This document shows, one piece after another, positions 48,301-62,239 of a DNA stretch of 64,000 bases. The translations under genes were made by a program, and so were the position numbers. Below the pieces are notes generated by a model. It searched no databases. It was given only the letters and a program-made list of their open reading frames with translations, and was not told where the DNA came from. The DNA comes from Archivesica marissinica (Eukaryota; Mollusca; Bivalvia; Venerida; Vesicomyidae): positions 89,880,816-89,944,815 of the forward strand of contig CM026404.1 in the NCBI GenBank assembly GCA_014843695.1. Direction: 5' to 3'. How positions within the stretch are numbered: the stretch's first letter is position 1; every line of letters begins with the position of its first letter.

Positions 48301-49947
48301 CAGCTCAAATAAATGTTACATATCTGTTTACATAAACAACAGCTCAAATAAATGTTACATATCTGTTTACATAAACAACAGCTCAAATAAATGTTACATA
48401 TATGTTACATAAACAACAGCTCAAATAAATAGAACATATCTGTTTACATAAACAACAGCTCAAATAAATGTTACATATCTGTTACATAAACCACAGCTCA
48501 AATAAATAGAACATATCTGTTACATAAACCACAGCTCAAATAAATGTTACATATCTGTTACATAAACAACAGCTCAAATAAATGTTACATATCTGTTACA
48601 TAAACAACAGCTCAAATAAATGTTACATATCTGTTACATAAACCACAGCTCAAATAAATGTTACATATCTGTTATATAAACAACAGCTCAAATAAATGTT
48701 ACATATCTGTTACATAAACAACAGCTCAAATAAATAAAACATTATTTGTGTACATATGGTTACAAATAAAATTTGAAGAAAATTGCATCAAAAAAATCAA
48801 CCTGTACCATTATGGCATTAACCCATTATAAGTTGATACGGTGAACAATTACGTTAGTTTTGTGATACTACACTGTTCGGCCAGTCATTTAGAAGATATG
48901 GACAGACACAGCTCCAGCGGCACTTAAACTCCGGACATTTCGCACCTGAAGCGAACGTGCATCCACTGCGCTATCATGACTTCCACTTAATTCGCCTTTG
49001 CAAGTGCCATCATCAACTAATGCAATTGTGGAAGGAAACAGCAGCACCTTGAGCAAAGACTAGTTTGAAAGTACTTTGCTACGTTATTGTTATATTTCGG
49101 GTTTTACGCCTGCATCAGCACCATTTTGGGCTATATCGCCGGCGGGCAGTTTACCTAACAACACCTTTCCTGGGCAGGCTCCAGCGGTTAACCAGTACTT
49201 GGGTGCACCAACCTCCGTAAGAAACTGCCAACTTTTTCATATAAATGAGACACGGCCTGAGCGGGTCTCAAACCCGTGACCATCAGTGATGATAGGTTAC
49301 AGACTTTGCTACGTACATACATCAGAAAGCAATACACACAATTTTGCTGCATTTGTCGCAATGATTGTATTGGATCGATGTTGTCCGTGTGTGACGACGT
49401 GCACAAGATTTGCAAGGACTTTTCCAATTATATCTACCATGTTATTCTATGGATCATTCTCTCTATTATATTTCCAGGGTTCCCGTTGTTGGTCGCCAAA
49501 AAATCAAATACTGGCGCTAATTTTTTTGTTTTGGCGCAACATGTGAACTATATATATATATAGCTCTTAGCTGGTTCCACGTTTTTCCAATTGGCTCCAT
49601 TTTTTTTATATTTGGCGACAGAAGTGGCGCAGACAAAAATTCAGACAAAGGGAACCCTGAGTTATAGGTATATCGTCATATAATGTAAATTTCCACCAAG
49701 CGTGGGGGTTCGACATTACAGGAAGATAGATAGATAGACTTTACTTAAGAATGTGTTGTAGTCGAAGTGCTCAAACAATACTTACTGGTCAGTTTTTTCT
49801 CCCAATGCCAATTTTTCGGCACATGAAAAAGCTCCTTTATGTAGCCAGCAGTAGGCATCTATTGCAACAGTACATCCGGCAAACTTTGATACATTTACAG
49901 GTTCATGAATCTTCTTCAGGAAAGGTAACAGACCTTGAATACCCATC
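26957..49947 (-). CDS. EXO1: EXO1, exonuclease 1 (whole gene, 11 exons)
   Basis: Flap/5'-3' exonuclease of the XPG/FEN1 family, acting in mismatch repair and DNA-end resection in the nucleus. Spliced from GT-AG sites, the exons give about 930 residues (the family is usually around 850). The XPG-N and XPG-I regions occupy exons 1-5. The metal-binding carboxylates are all visible: D30 (exon 1), D78 (VFDGC), E150 and D152 ([11 protein letters not shown]), D171 and D173 (ITEDSD), and D226 (LSGCDY). The helix-hairpin-helix region follows ([18 protein letters not shown]). Exon 6 continues the conserved core ([17 protein letters not shown]). Exons 7-10 are a low-complexity, Ser/Asp-rich regulatory tail. 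Exon 11 ends [15 protein letters not shown], like the conserved EXO1 C-terminus. All junction phases agree from exon 1 to exon 10. Introns are packed with minisatellites. An acceptor just before the ATG implies a non-coding first exon upstream. Confidence 0.93.
27330..27412 (-). mobile_element. SINE family D 3' fragment
   Basis: Only the tail half is present (TATATTTCGGGTTTTACGCC through TTACCTAACAACACTTTTCCTG). Confidence 0.85.
27478..27610 (+). mobile_element. SINE family B fragment
   Basis: Starts at the body (AAATTCCACATTGCCTCTTC) and runs to the tail GAGCTAACATACTTTTGTATA. The head is missing. Confidence 0.8.
27665..27898 (+). mobile_element. SINE family B, full-length copy
   Basis: Head GGCAATCGTGATAGCGCAGT, B box GAGTTCGAGCCCCGCTGGAG, body and tail complete. 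Flanked by AACCGTGGCAAT on both sides (27660 and 27899), a convincing target-site duplication. Confidence 0.9.
28054..28239. other. Ambiguous open region, either strand
   Basis: Open on both strands. Plus strand 28078-28219 reads [20 protein letters not shown] and on to WEEKSK, which looks protein-like. On the minus strand a strong pyrimidine-rich acceptor (CTTCTCTTCCCAAACAG) at 28208 precedes an open frame with [20 protein letters not shown], which could be a small EXO1 exon. I cannot decide between these from sequence alone. Confidence 0.3.
28489..29089 (+). pseudogene. hAT/ZNF862-like coding remnant, two exon-like blocks
   Basis: Block 1 (28490-28610) encodes [20 protein letters not shown] and [12 protein letters not shown]. 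Block 2 (28849-29089) continues [22 protein letters not shown]-type sequence to a stop after INVKTRV. A clean GT-AG intron (GTAATT ... TTTGCAG) joins them in frame (DKR-FQNF). The ring of motifs resembles the central part of hAT-derived ZNF862/KIAA1586-like proteins (from memory). No start, zinc finger or dimerisation domain is seen, so it is a fragment lying antisense in an EXO1 intron. Confidence 0.45.
29384..29935 (+). repeat. 68-bp tandem array of SINE head
   Basis: Eight copies of the A-box half of SINE D (TGGTCGAGTGGTTAAGGTCG, then ACTTGTATACCACTGTAATG). The B box is absent from every unit. Near-identical copies indicate recent expansion. Confidence 0.95.
29384..30110 (+). mobile_element. 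Chimeric SINE D with amplified head
   Basis: A SINE D head (CCGCCTCCATGGTCGAGTGG) is repeated eight times (29384-29935, 68-bp unit). The element then continues once through AAAAAGTTGGCAGTTTCTTA and CTGGAGCCTGCACAG. At 30058 it switches to the SINE C tail (TCATATGGGCAACCGGTAGC, then AAATAAA repeats). It therefore joins a D body to a C tail. Confidence 0.85.
30418..32155. repeat. Minisatellite, 22-bp unit
   Basis: About 79 copies of GCTCCCTAATACACAAGAAA plus CT or CA. The CT/CA and AAGAAA/AGGAAA/AAGTAA variants are interspersed. It ends about 100 bp from EXO1 exon 10, on its 3' side. Confidence 0.95.
32255..33323 (-). CDS. EXO1: EXO1 exon 10 (large disordered exon)
   Basis: 1069 bp, phase 2 to 0. 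Starts [17 protein letters not shown]; about 357 residues rich in Ser, Asp and Asn, with SP sites ([12 protein letters not shown]) that fit phosphoregulation of the EXO1 tail. The acceptor is TTTCTAG. The exon can end at AAG|GTATAC (32254); if unspliced, the frame stops at 32234 after VYNTWR. The first reading is preferred because a conserved C-terminal exon follows. Confidence 0.85.
33345..35445. repeat. Minisatellite, 80-bp unit, in EXO1 intron 9
   Basis: About 26 copies of an 80-bp unit containing TGTAGAAGCGCTTCTAGACA and GAGAGTCTCTATGAGAGGAA. Each unit has internal dyads (GAAGCGCTTC). A six-unit (480-bp) block with AAGTGAG, TAGAGCAGAC and TTCACATTAC variants at 34021-34220 is repeated at 34501-34700. 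The array starts about 20 bp from the exon-10 acceptor. Confidence 0.95.
35562..35850 (-). mobile_element. SINE family A with internal 3x46-bp expansion
   Basis: Standard tail and body, but the segment GTCATTAATTTGGGAGGACA through ACATGGAGAAAAA is present three times in tandem (35655-35796). The head is truncated. An early stage of minisatellite formation inside a SINE. Confidence 0.9.
36079..36307 (-). CDS. EXO1: EXO1 exon 9
   Basis: 229 bp, phase 1 to 2. Encodes [20 protein letters not shown] and [20 protein letters not shown], ending PKQRELKSR. The acceptor is a tandem NAGNAG (TATAGCAG), so the first Ala may be included or skipped. The donor AG|GTTCGT is weak but joins perfectly to FFSSS in exon 10, giving SRFFSSS as in EXO1 homologues. 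Confidence 0.85.
36461..36760 (-). pseudogene. Partial duplicate of EXO1 exon 9 end
   Basis: 36700-36755 resembles the exon-9 3' end plus its donor flank (36055-36112). On the minus strand it would read [12 protein letters not shown] against [12 protein letters not shown] in exon 9, but the donor GTTCGT has become GCTCAT. It lies in intron 8, on the 5' side of exon 9, about 640 bp away. Confidence 0.65.
36835..36970. repeat. Inverted repeat with tandem CGGACTGATGCACGAAC
   Basis: Two copies of ACGGTCGGACTGATGCACGA on the left face an inverted GTTCGTGCATCCGTCCGTTC on the right. The preceding CACCCATTGGTTACTGAG recurs at 60320, so this is probably part of a dispersed element. Confidence 0.6.
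37032..37270. mobile_element. piggyBac-like MITE in EXO1 intron 8
   Basis: Flanked by TTAA on both sides, with CCCATTCAACACC and GGTGTTGAAAGGG ends. Internal hairpin GATGAGACGGCTCGTCACGA with GCCGGCTCATC. Inserted so that its edge lies only about six bases from the exon-8 5' splice site. Confidence 0.85.
37278..37406 (-). CDS. EXO1: EXO1 exon 8
   Basis: 129 bp, phase 1 to 1. Acidic and disordered: [20 protein letters not shown] then [20 protein letters not shown]. The donor GTAAGT overlaps the edge of an inserted piggyBac-like MITE (TTTAACCC starts six bases after the splice point). Confidence 0.85.
37605..38565 (+). mobile_element. SINE family G with 50-bp tail array
   Basis: Head GCCTACAGAGCGGGAGGTCG and middle GAGCAGCCAGCTAGTTAAAT match the copy at 22110. 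The tail unit (CATACAAGCATAGGATTCGG, then GAAGTACTGATGTACCAGCC) is then repeated. Confidence 0.85.
37733..38565. repeat. Minisatellite, 50-bp unit, very homogeneous
   Basis: About 16.6 nearly identical copies; only scattered GTC/GCC/ACC and AAG/AGG differences. Three overlapping open frames on the minus strand arise because 50 is not a multiple of 3 and the unit lacks stops; they are not genes. In EXO1 intron 7. Confidence 0.95.
38566..38645. repeat. Dispersed element copy matching 34-bp array seed
   Basis: Inverse of the 24000-24075 neighbourhood: AGGTGTCCCATAAGTCAGAA and GGTGACACTATAATAAACAA correspond to the sequence after, and the unit of, the 34-bp array at 23308-24022. Present here as a single unit. 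Confidence 0.8.
38673..38865 (-). CDS. EXO1: EXO1 exon 7
   Basis: 193 bp, phase 0 to 1. Encodes [25 protein letters not shown]-type sequence; the SIW.R.Y element is shared with vertebrate EXO1 just after the nuclease core. Lys/Arg-rich, with [11 protein letters not shown] near its end, a possible nuclear-localisation signal. Acceptor TTGCAG, donor GTAACT. Confidence 0.85.
38932..39150 (-). mobile_element. SINE family A copy
   Basis: Tail TTTATTTATTTTACATCGAT, body GGAGGAAACTGGAGTACCCG, B-box region with a mutation (GATGGAACCCGGTTTGCA). In EXO1 intron 6. Confidence 0.9.
39185..40860 (-). mobile_element. SINE E-type element split by 48-bp array
   Basis: The left part (GGCGCCCCTCCGATCAGTAT, CAGGCACAGAC) and right part (AGCCAGCTGGTTAGCTTCCT, then CTTAATCACTCGGGCACC on the tRNA-like head) correspond to consecutive pieces of the intact relative at 44530-44640. 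The 48-bp array lies exactly between them. Confidence 0.7.
39355..40800. repeat. Minisatellite, 48-bp unit
   Basis: About 30 copies of GCCTGGGTAGAAACACGACA plus TTCCGAGAGCCAGCATTATAACCTCA-type remainder. The unit aligns with GGGTAGAACTACTGACCT...GAAAGCCAGC of SINE E at 44575. Open frames on the minus strand are repeat-driven (48 is divisible by 3). Confidence 0.95.
40862..41180. repeat. Minisatellite, 39-bp unit
   Basis: Eight copies of ATAATATTGGAAAGCCGTCA plus TTAATATATAGAATTATAC, starting right at the 5' boundary of the neighbouring SINE E head. Confidence 0.95.
41368..41549. mobile_element. hAT-like MITE, copy 1
   Basis: Ends CAGGGTTCCCTCTGTCTGAA and CGACTGTGGGAACCCTG are inverted at CAGGGTTCCC. 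Interior with GTGCCACTTCTGTCG and GGAGCCAACTAAGAGC. An inverted sister copy lies at 49477-49660. CAGGG ends are typical of hAT-derived MITEs. Confidence 0.7.
41765..41950 (+). mobile_element. SINE family E copy
   Basis: Head GCCTCCGTGGACGAGTGGTG, degenerate B box GTAGGTTCCAATCC, body AAGGTCGGTGGTTCTACCCA and ACCAACTATTGCTGTTGG. It ends about 35 bp from the EXO1 exon-6 donor. Confidence 0.8.
41985..42269 (-). CDS. EXO1: EXO1 exon 6
   Basis: 285 bp, phase 0 to 0. Encodes [20 protein letters not shown] and [20 protein letters not shown] through [20 protein letters not shown]. The acceptor is TATATTGCAG. The donor is read as GTAGGT; a GTGGTA donor three bases earlier is possible and would drop one Val. 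Confidence 0.95.
42398..42545. repeat. TG/TGTC-rich microsatellite
   Basis: Imperfect GTGTGTCTGTGTG tract of about 150 bp in EXO1 intron 5. Open frames across it (Cys/Val-rich) are artefacts. Confidence 0.95.
42546..43578. other. Remainder of EXO1 intron 5
   Basis: No repeat array. A short minus-strand open stretch near 43107-43220 ([20 protein letters not shown]) looks coding-like but has no clear splice sites or known domain. A GTTTAAACATATTTTATT motif at 43250 recurs near 59962 and 63620, suggesting a dispersed-element edge. Confidence 0.35.
43579..43794 (-). CDS. EXO1: EXO1 exon 5
   Basis: 216 bp, phase 0 to 0. Begins [12 protein letters not shown] and contains [20 protein letters not shown] and [21 protein letters not shown]226 is the last catalytic Asp (D225 in vertebrates; one-residue insertion here). 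Acceptor TTTGTCCAG, donor GTGAGA. Confidence 0.96.
43943..44005. repeat. Long perfect hairpin
   Basis: TACCGTATACCCCCGTTTAAA and its inverse flank a GC-rich centre, GCCCCCGGGGGC. About 21-bp arms in EXO1 intron 4; cruciform-prone. No coding meaning. Confidence 0.85.
44222..44695 (-). mobile_element. SINE E-type element with 77-bp tail repeats
   Basis: Four copies of a roughly 77-bp tail unit (GGGTTTAACGTCGCACCAAC, GGTTATATGGCGACTCCCCA, TATTATTGGTGGAGGAAG) precede a body with CAGGCACAGACGGGCACCAG and AAAGCCAGCTTGATCGCTTC, then the tRNA-like end. Confidence 0.75.
45006..45143 (-). CDS. EXO1: EXO1 exon 4 (XPG-I core)
   Basis: 138 bp, phase 0 to 0. Encodes [20 protein letters not shown] and [18 protein letters not shown] with E150, D152, D171 and D173. 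The acceptor is TTGTCCTACAG; the donor GTTTGT is weaker. Confidence 0.95.
45288..45332. repeat. (ATC)n microsatellite
   Basis: About 14 perfect trinucleotide copies in EXO1 intron 3. Confidence 0.97.
45418..45665. repeat. Dispersed repeat, copy 2
   Basis: Partner of 22398-22660; same order of shared blocks (GGGAGAAGTGAGAAAG ... AACCATTAAATACAACATTT ... GGCCAGTGTATCTTACTAG). Confidence 0.7.
46261..46487 (-). mobile_element. SINE family B copy
   Basis: Full body, with head at the right (GGCTCCAGCGGGGCTCGAAC; CCCTATCACGACTTCCACAT). In EXO1 intron 3, the same strand as EXO1. Confidence 0.9.
46742..46865 (-). CDS. EXO1: EXO1 exon 3
   Basis: 124 bp, phase 2 to 0. Encodes [20 protein letters not shown] and [20 protein letters not shown], matching the EXO1 segment between the two catalytic halves. 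Acceptor TATTTCTAG, donor GTAAGA. Confidence 0.93.
47076..47215 (-). mobile_element. SINE family B, degraded copy
   Basis: Contains GTGGAATTTAAATGCTTTGC, AAGGGCACAATCGTAG and a mutated B box (ACGGGGCACAAACTCCAGG). A GA-rich run replaces part of the body. In EXO1 intron 2. Confidence 0.75.
47283..47402 (-). CDS. EXO1: EXO1 exon 2
   Basis: 120 bp, phase 2 to 2. Encodes [19 protein letters not shown] then [20 protein letters not shown]. The acceptor TTATGTTACAG is the proximal member of a tandem array of near-identical acceptors (47396-48740). The donor is GTAAGT. Confidence 0.93.
47396..48740 (-). repeat. 38-bp minisatellite of EXO1 exon-2 splice acceptors
   Basis: About 35 copies of a 38-39-bp unit (plus strand ACATATCTGTTACATAAACA then ACAGCTCAAATAAATGTT). 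On the EXO1 (minus) strand each unit reads GAGCTGTTGTTTATGTAACAG|ATATGT: the intron-1 3' splice site together with the first six bases of exon 2. The array runs right into the true exon boundary at 47402. Subtypes differ by one T (TTTACAT vs TTACAT) and by TGACAG/ACCACAG. Confidence 0.95.
48906..48990 (-). mobile_element. SINE family B head only
   Basis: tRNA-like part alone: AGCTCCAGCGGCACTTAAAC TCCGG-type B-box region and CTGCGCTATCATGACTTCCA. Confidence 0.75.
49088..49310 (-). mobile_element. SINE family D copy
   Basis: Tail TTATATTTCGGGTTTTACGC, core AGGCTCCAGCGGTTAACCAG, B-box region CGGGTCTCAAACCCGTGACC and CATCAGTGATGATAGGTTAC. The extreme head is missing. Confidence 0.9.
49477..49660. 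mobile_element. hAT-like MITE, copy 2
   Basis: Starts CAGGGTTCCCGTTGTTGGTC and ends AAAGGGAACCCTG. Inverted relative to copy 1 at 41368 (shared GCGACAGAAGTGGC and GGCTCCA blocks). Both copies are in EXO1 introns. Confidence 0.7.
49786..49947 (-). CDS. EXO1: EXO1 exon with start codon
   Basis: The ATG is at 49946-49944. It encodes [20 protein letters not shown] onward to AVDAY-like [18 protein letters not shown]. The invariant N-terminal MGIxGLL and D30 are present. The acceptor ATATTCACAG lies one base upstream of the ATG; the donor is GTAAGT at 49785. Confidence 0.95.
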
Positions 49948-49949
49948 CT

Positions 49950-50440
49950 GTGAATATAACAGACACATAGGAAAAGATTTATACATCGTACCAGAAGCTG
50001 GCTACGTTTCCTGTTACGAATCCTCGGTCAAACTCTTTAGGTTAAACAATATTTTTATTCAAGAATATGACATCACATATAACAAAATAGTTACGATTGG
50101 TTATCCCTTATGTCATTTATTTATAATGATTTGGTTGCTATCCCCATTGGAAATTACCTAGTTACCCTCTCCCGTCCTGCAAGCAATTGCCATTCCTTAA
50201 GCTATAGGTTAATTACAGCAACTACAGACTACTACAAGTTTTCCTTTTTTCCAAGAACAATCTACCATTGGAACCATCTCCCTCCTGACATTGTCCATCT
50301 CCCTACCATAGAGCAATTCAATATGGCAGTTTGCCGTATTGATCATGCCAGCTTAGTTGTTCTGTGCAGCTGCTTTTAAACTCTTACAACAACTTACTTT
50401 TCATTACTTTCTTATAATTATGCTTTTAACTATGCATACT
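49950..50440 (+). mobile_element. LINE 3' fragment (CR1/Jockey/RTE-like end)
   Basis: A frame at 50110-50379 encodes RLITATTDYYKFSFFPRTIY then HWNHLPPDIVHLPTIEQF and a stop. The YKFSFFPRTI.xWNxLP signature is the typical C-terminal end of non-LTR retrotransposon reverse-transcriptase polyproteins. Upstream sequence (49980-50110) is frame-disrupted. The fragment lies immediately upstream of the EXO1 start exon, in the opposite orientation. Confidence 0.75.
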
Positions 50441-50454
50441 TTTAACTTCTTTGC

Positions 50455-50660
50455 GGTTCATGTCTACCTTCCCGCGAGTGGTTCGACATTAGACATGTTT
50501 TTCCTGGGCAGGCTTAGCCGACCTAAGCGATTAACCAGTACTAAGCAATGTGTGTGAGGTGCCTTGCTCAATGACACTACATACATGGCCTGGCCGAGTA
50601 TCGAACCCGGGACCGTTCGATTCCAAATCCGACACTTTACCACGGACGCCACTGGTGTAT
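50455..50660 (-). mobile_element. SINE family H copy
   Basis: On the minus strand: head with GTAAAGTGTCGGATTTGGAA, B box GGTCCCGGGTTCGATACTCG, core GAGCAAGGCACCTCACACAC and CTTAGTACTGGTTAATCGCT. Related copy at 55515-55710. Confidence 0.8.
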
Positions 50661-51000
50661 CTGTATGGAGTACACTGCAGAATCCAATTGCTGGCTTTAA
50701 TACAGTGGGAGAGAGAGCTTGCGCATTTATAATTAGTCACTAGTTGGTGTGAGGAGTACTTTGAAGCCCTCCACCATATTATCCTCCAATTTATTCCAGT
50801 CCAGCAAAGTCCTTGGAAAGAAAGAATGTTTTTAGGTGTCTGTGCTAGCTATGATTGGTTCAAAACACTTTAGAGTTGTTATTCACTGAATTTTCTACTA
50901 TGTTTTTAGACACAAACTGTTCGAATCGTTTTGCCCGGATTGTTCGTTTTGGTCGTTGTCTCCGTAGGTAGTCGTTGATGTCTATCGCTGGTACCAATCT
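50661..51000. other. EXO1-YIPF4 intergenic, no feature seen
   Basis: Unique-looking sequence that should contain EXO1 upstream/5'UTR material, but I cannot place a promoter or non-coding exon. Confidence 0.35.
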
Positions 51001-51466
51001 TTAGGTCAGACGGTGTTATTGATATGGTGGTCTGGGATTGGTTGAAAAAGTGTAGGGAAGCCCTTAAGAGTTATTGATACATGAACTGATTGGCTGAGTA
51101 GGTATTGTCACAAATATTGAAAATTACTTCTAAATATTAAAATACAATATATGAGCTGCATTTTGGAATATTTAAAAATATTTGCAGACTATTTGGTGAC
51201 AAATAAACAGCATATTATAAATGCAGGTGTCAGTGCAACATTCACCACCAAATTACCTTCAGAGTAGGGGGTGGGTACCTTTAGTGGGAAATTTAAAAAA
51301 ACGCAATTGGTCAACCCCATTGAAATTTGACATTTTCCTGTGGCTCAAAGGCCATTCTGTTGAAAATTACTCTCTTTTGTGCCAAACTATTTTTGGGGAA
51401 AATCTAATGGCACTGTGTGTTATAATGGTGGCCTATGGAAATTGCAATAGCGGTGTCTGACCTAAA
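51001..51466. mobile_element. MITE-like element, AGGTCAGAC family, long copy
   Basis: Ends TTAGGTCAGAC and GTCTGACCTAA are inverted. Its left 150 bp and right 105 bp recur, joined directly, at 53157-53406, so that copy is an internal-deletion derivative. Confidence 0.7.
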
Positions 51467-53156
51467 GGACAATGTAAAGAATGATGTTATTTGAAAAGTA
51501 CTACACACCAAAATGCTGCCTGGGAGAGGCTTATTTTCAATGTATAGCTTGATTAACTGCCCGGCAGTATGATTTGAATGTGTGAGTGCTGGAAACAATA
51601 GGTAGCTATGCAATATGAGCCCAGACAGGGTGTTACATAACATAGTTCTGAGGTGTGTATGTATTGTTTACAATGAAGATTAGTCCTTATTCTCTGTGAT
51701 ACAAAGACTGTGCTGAGATATTTGCAAAATCTGAATCACATATACTAGTTTATCAAGTTGGGAATTACTTCATGGTGTACATTAAGAACCATTTTAAGCT
51801 TAAATAATAATTCAAAGGGGTTCCTAATACATACAACAGTAGGGTCTGGAGAAATGCAGTTTTTCACATAACGCGAGTCAATAAATGGCTTCAGCAACAT
51901 ATGTCGCAAATTCTGCCACCTAGGTTCCATGTGCGCTTCTTAAAATTTGTCGGTTTCCTTCGCAGTACTTATTGTGGTGCAATTTTCCAGGGAGCTTTCA
52001 TTCTAATTACTGTTGATAAGAATTACTATGGTGGTTCAGACCTACAACATTGGATTTGATTTATTGAAACTTCACTAAAGATGCCTATTATGGCACAATA
52101 AGCCCAATGTGAATGCAGTTAAACAATGAAAGTGGTCATTTTACATTGCCTGATATAAAATGAACCCAAAAAATGATAAATAATTCATTGTACTGAGTAA
52201 ATAATGGCATATAGGAACCTATAAGCAGGCTGTTATGTTCAAATTACCTCCCTTTATTAGTGTTAATACTTTATAATTGATATCTCTGTCCTTCAGTGTG
52301 AGTATGTTATGGTTAAAATTGATTTTTTTCATTAGGAAATAGTGTTGTTTAATTGAAACAAGCTTGCAATTGGTTCCAGTAGATATCAAGGGCCTCACAA
52401 AAAGAATTTCAGTAAAATATATGGCACAAATATGCATATTCATTGCTTTTGAGTGGTTATATTTCAGTAATTTATTAATATTTGCAACAAACTTCACCTC
52501 CCTAAGATGAAATGTCATATTTCAAGAGGCAATGCACAGTTGTAGTCCTCTCACAGTGCTTGTTCAAGACACACTAGCTGAAGTTAAATGCATATTGTAG
52601 TTACTTTTCTGCCATTTCTTACTGTCATGTGACCTACAGTAAGCTGCCTGACCCACTCAGCATTTGTAATGACCATCATTTGCCATGTTTGTTGTCTTCC
52701 TTTTTGCCTGTGTGACATTTTTTGTGCTCCATGCAAATAAGTATTTCCTTTCAGTAGCTTCCTGGTGCAAGATTTAGTTCCATTCTTCAAAAAACCCTTG
52801 TTTTGCAGGGGGGGTAAAATAATTGTCTCTAATCACCACAATGTCTTATCTAATACTATAAATGTGGTATGTCTGTCTCATGCAGACATTATTTCATATA
52901 TTCATATATTCATGAGAAATATTACACTGTTAGTGTAAAGATTAATATGTGACAACATTATAAATGTCTTATTTAGAGTTCTATTGCAAAAATGGCCAAC
53001 AGTCTATGTTAAGCACACTGCATAGTGTCCCATTTGAAGGCATGTGCTGTGCAATGGTGATGTGGAAGACATAAGAAAGTCATATTTATGTGCAGAAATG
53101 TTCATTGTAATGGTATATATCTTTTATATTAAATGAAATGCCAAACAAAATTGTCT
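51467..53156. other. 1.7 kb between two element copies, unassigned
   Basis: AT-rich, with broken minus-strand frames (51745-51930, 52219-52518, 52584-52790) that I cannot assign. It is bracketed by two direct copies of the AGGTCAGAC element, so the whole 51001-53576 block could be a larger composite or degraded transposon. Confidence 0.4.
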
Positions 53157-53406
53157 TTAGGTCAGACGGTGTTATTGATATGGTGGTCTGGGATTGGTTG
53201 AAAAAGTGTAGGGAAGCCCTTAAGAGTTATTGATACATGAACTGATTGGCTGAGTAGGTATTGTCACAAATATTGAAAATTACTTCTAAATATTAAAATA
53301 CAATATGAAAATTACTCTCTTTTGTGCCAAACTATTTTTGGGGAAAATCTAATGGCACTGTGTTATAATGGTGGCCTATGGAAATTGCAATAGCGGTGTC
53401 TGACCT
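53157..53406. mobile_element. AGGTCAGAC element, internally deleted copy
   Basis: 53158-53306 repeats 51001-51150 almost exactly; 53307-53406 repeats 51362-51466. A third, diverged partial copy (GGCACGGTATGTTATAATGG ... GCGGTGTCTGACC) lies at 53458-53576. Confidence 0.8.
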
Positions 53407-53576
53407 TTATTAAATGCTTTGGAGAAATCAAGTATCAGATATTTCAATAGCAGTGCCTGACCTGACATTTAGTGTTGAAAAAACCGTCTTTGTGGCAAAC
53501 CATTTTTAGGGAACATATAATGGCACGGTATGTTATAATGGTGCCCTATGGAAATTATAATAGCGGTGTCTGACCT

Positions 53577-53947
53577 AAATAGTGCCCGGTTGAATGTCGC
53601 GAAAACTAATGATATTTATAAATATGTGCCTTTAATTAAGTGCTTCTTTTATCATAACTAGTTAAATGTATTGATAAATCTATATAGCAGTATAAGAACA
53701 GTTCTACTAATAAATGTGATGATATGCAAAAGATTCGTTAATGCAAACCTGAAAACATAATTTGCATTTCCCGCTTTATGCACTGTTTTAGTTTCGTATT
53801 ATACTTTGTCAGTTTTGCGATTGTGGAGACATCACTGGGTATATTAAATAACGAGCATAACTTTCTTTATCACATATTAATTATATTGAGCTTCTATTTC
53901 AATATCCAAAAATTCGCTATAGTGGCAGACGAGCTACTACCCAAACA
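53577..53947 (+). promoter_or_regulatory. Upstream region of YIPF4
   Basis: 371 bp between the last transposon copy and the YIPF4 start codon, so promoter and 5'UTR are likely here. I see no CpG island or clear TATA box; the sequence is AT-rich. The call is positional only. Confidence 0.35.
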
Positions 53948-61577
<7,630 letters not shown>

Positions 61578-61624
61578 GTATGTATCGCAACTGATTATTA
61601 TTATAGTGATGTACGTGTGTGTGC

Positions 61625-61912
61625 GTGTTTTACGTTTATTTATCGTCGCTACCGGTTGCCCATATGAGCGACGCCTCCTGAAGAGATTAGTCATTTTAGA
61701 ACTTTGGAGGATAATGCAATGATACAGATAGAGACCCATTCCAGATTCTCCTCTGGGTCTTTTACTTGCACGGTGTAAAGCACCGACACGAGACCTCGGT
61801 TTAAAATCCCATCTGAAAGACTGTTAACTTTATTAGGGTCAGACAGGGGATTGAACCTGCTATCCCTGGATTACCAGTCCAGCGTGTTACCACTGCACTA
61901 CAGATCCGTCTG
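61625..61912 (-). mobile_element. SINE family C copy
   Basis: Full-length minus-strand copy with TTTACGTTTATTTATCGTCG tail and GGATTACCAGTCCAGCGTGT head. Confidence 0.92.
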
Positions 61913-62239
61913 TATGAGGATGAAAGGAACAGTATATATACTACTTATGATTGCTTTCCTCATGCTACATGATAAACTTACTCACGTGTAGCTGTTCTAA
62001 CTGGCTATAATATATGCAGTGTATATTTTGAGGCTCCGACAGATTAGTTTTATAACATAACTTTATGGGGGTTTATATATACCATAACGATCTTAACAAT
62101 TAATTGATTGTCGATAACTCTGCCTGGGCCTCAATTTGTTACTAGTATTGACAGGTAATATAACAGTAAAACCCATGCATTGCTGTAAGTTCACCTGCCA
62201 GACTTGTCCGTAATCTACGTTGGCTCAATGTTTTTAACG

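Noticed and set aside
51221..52790. Possible gene from short frames between the two AGGTCAGAC elements
   Set aside because: Frames are broken, have no recognisable domain, and are flanked by mobile-element ends. Left as unassigned.
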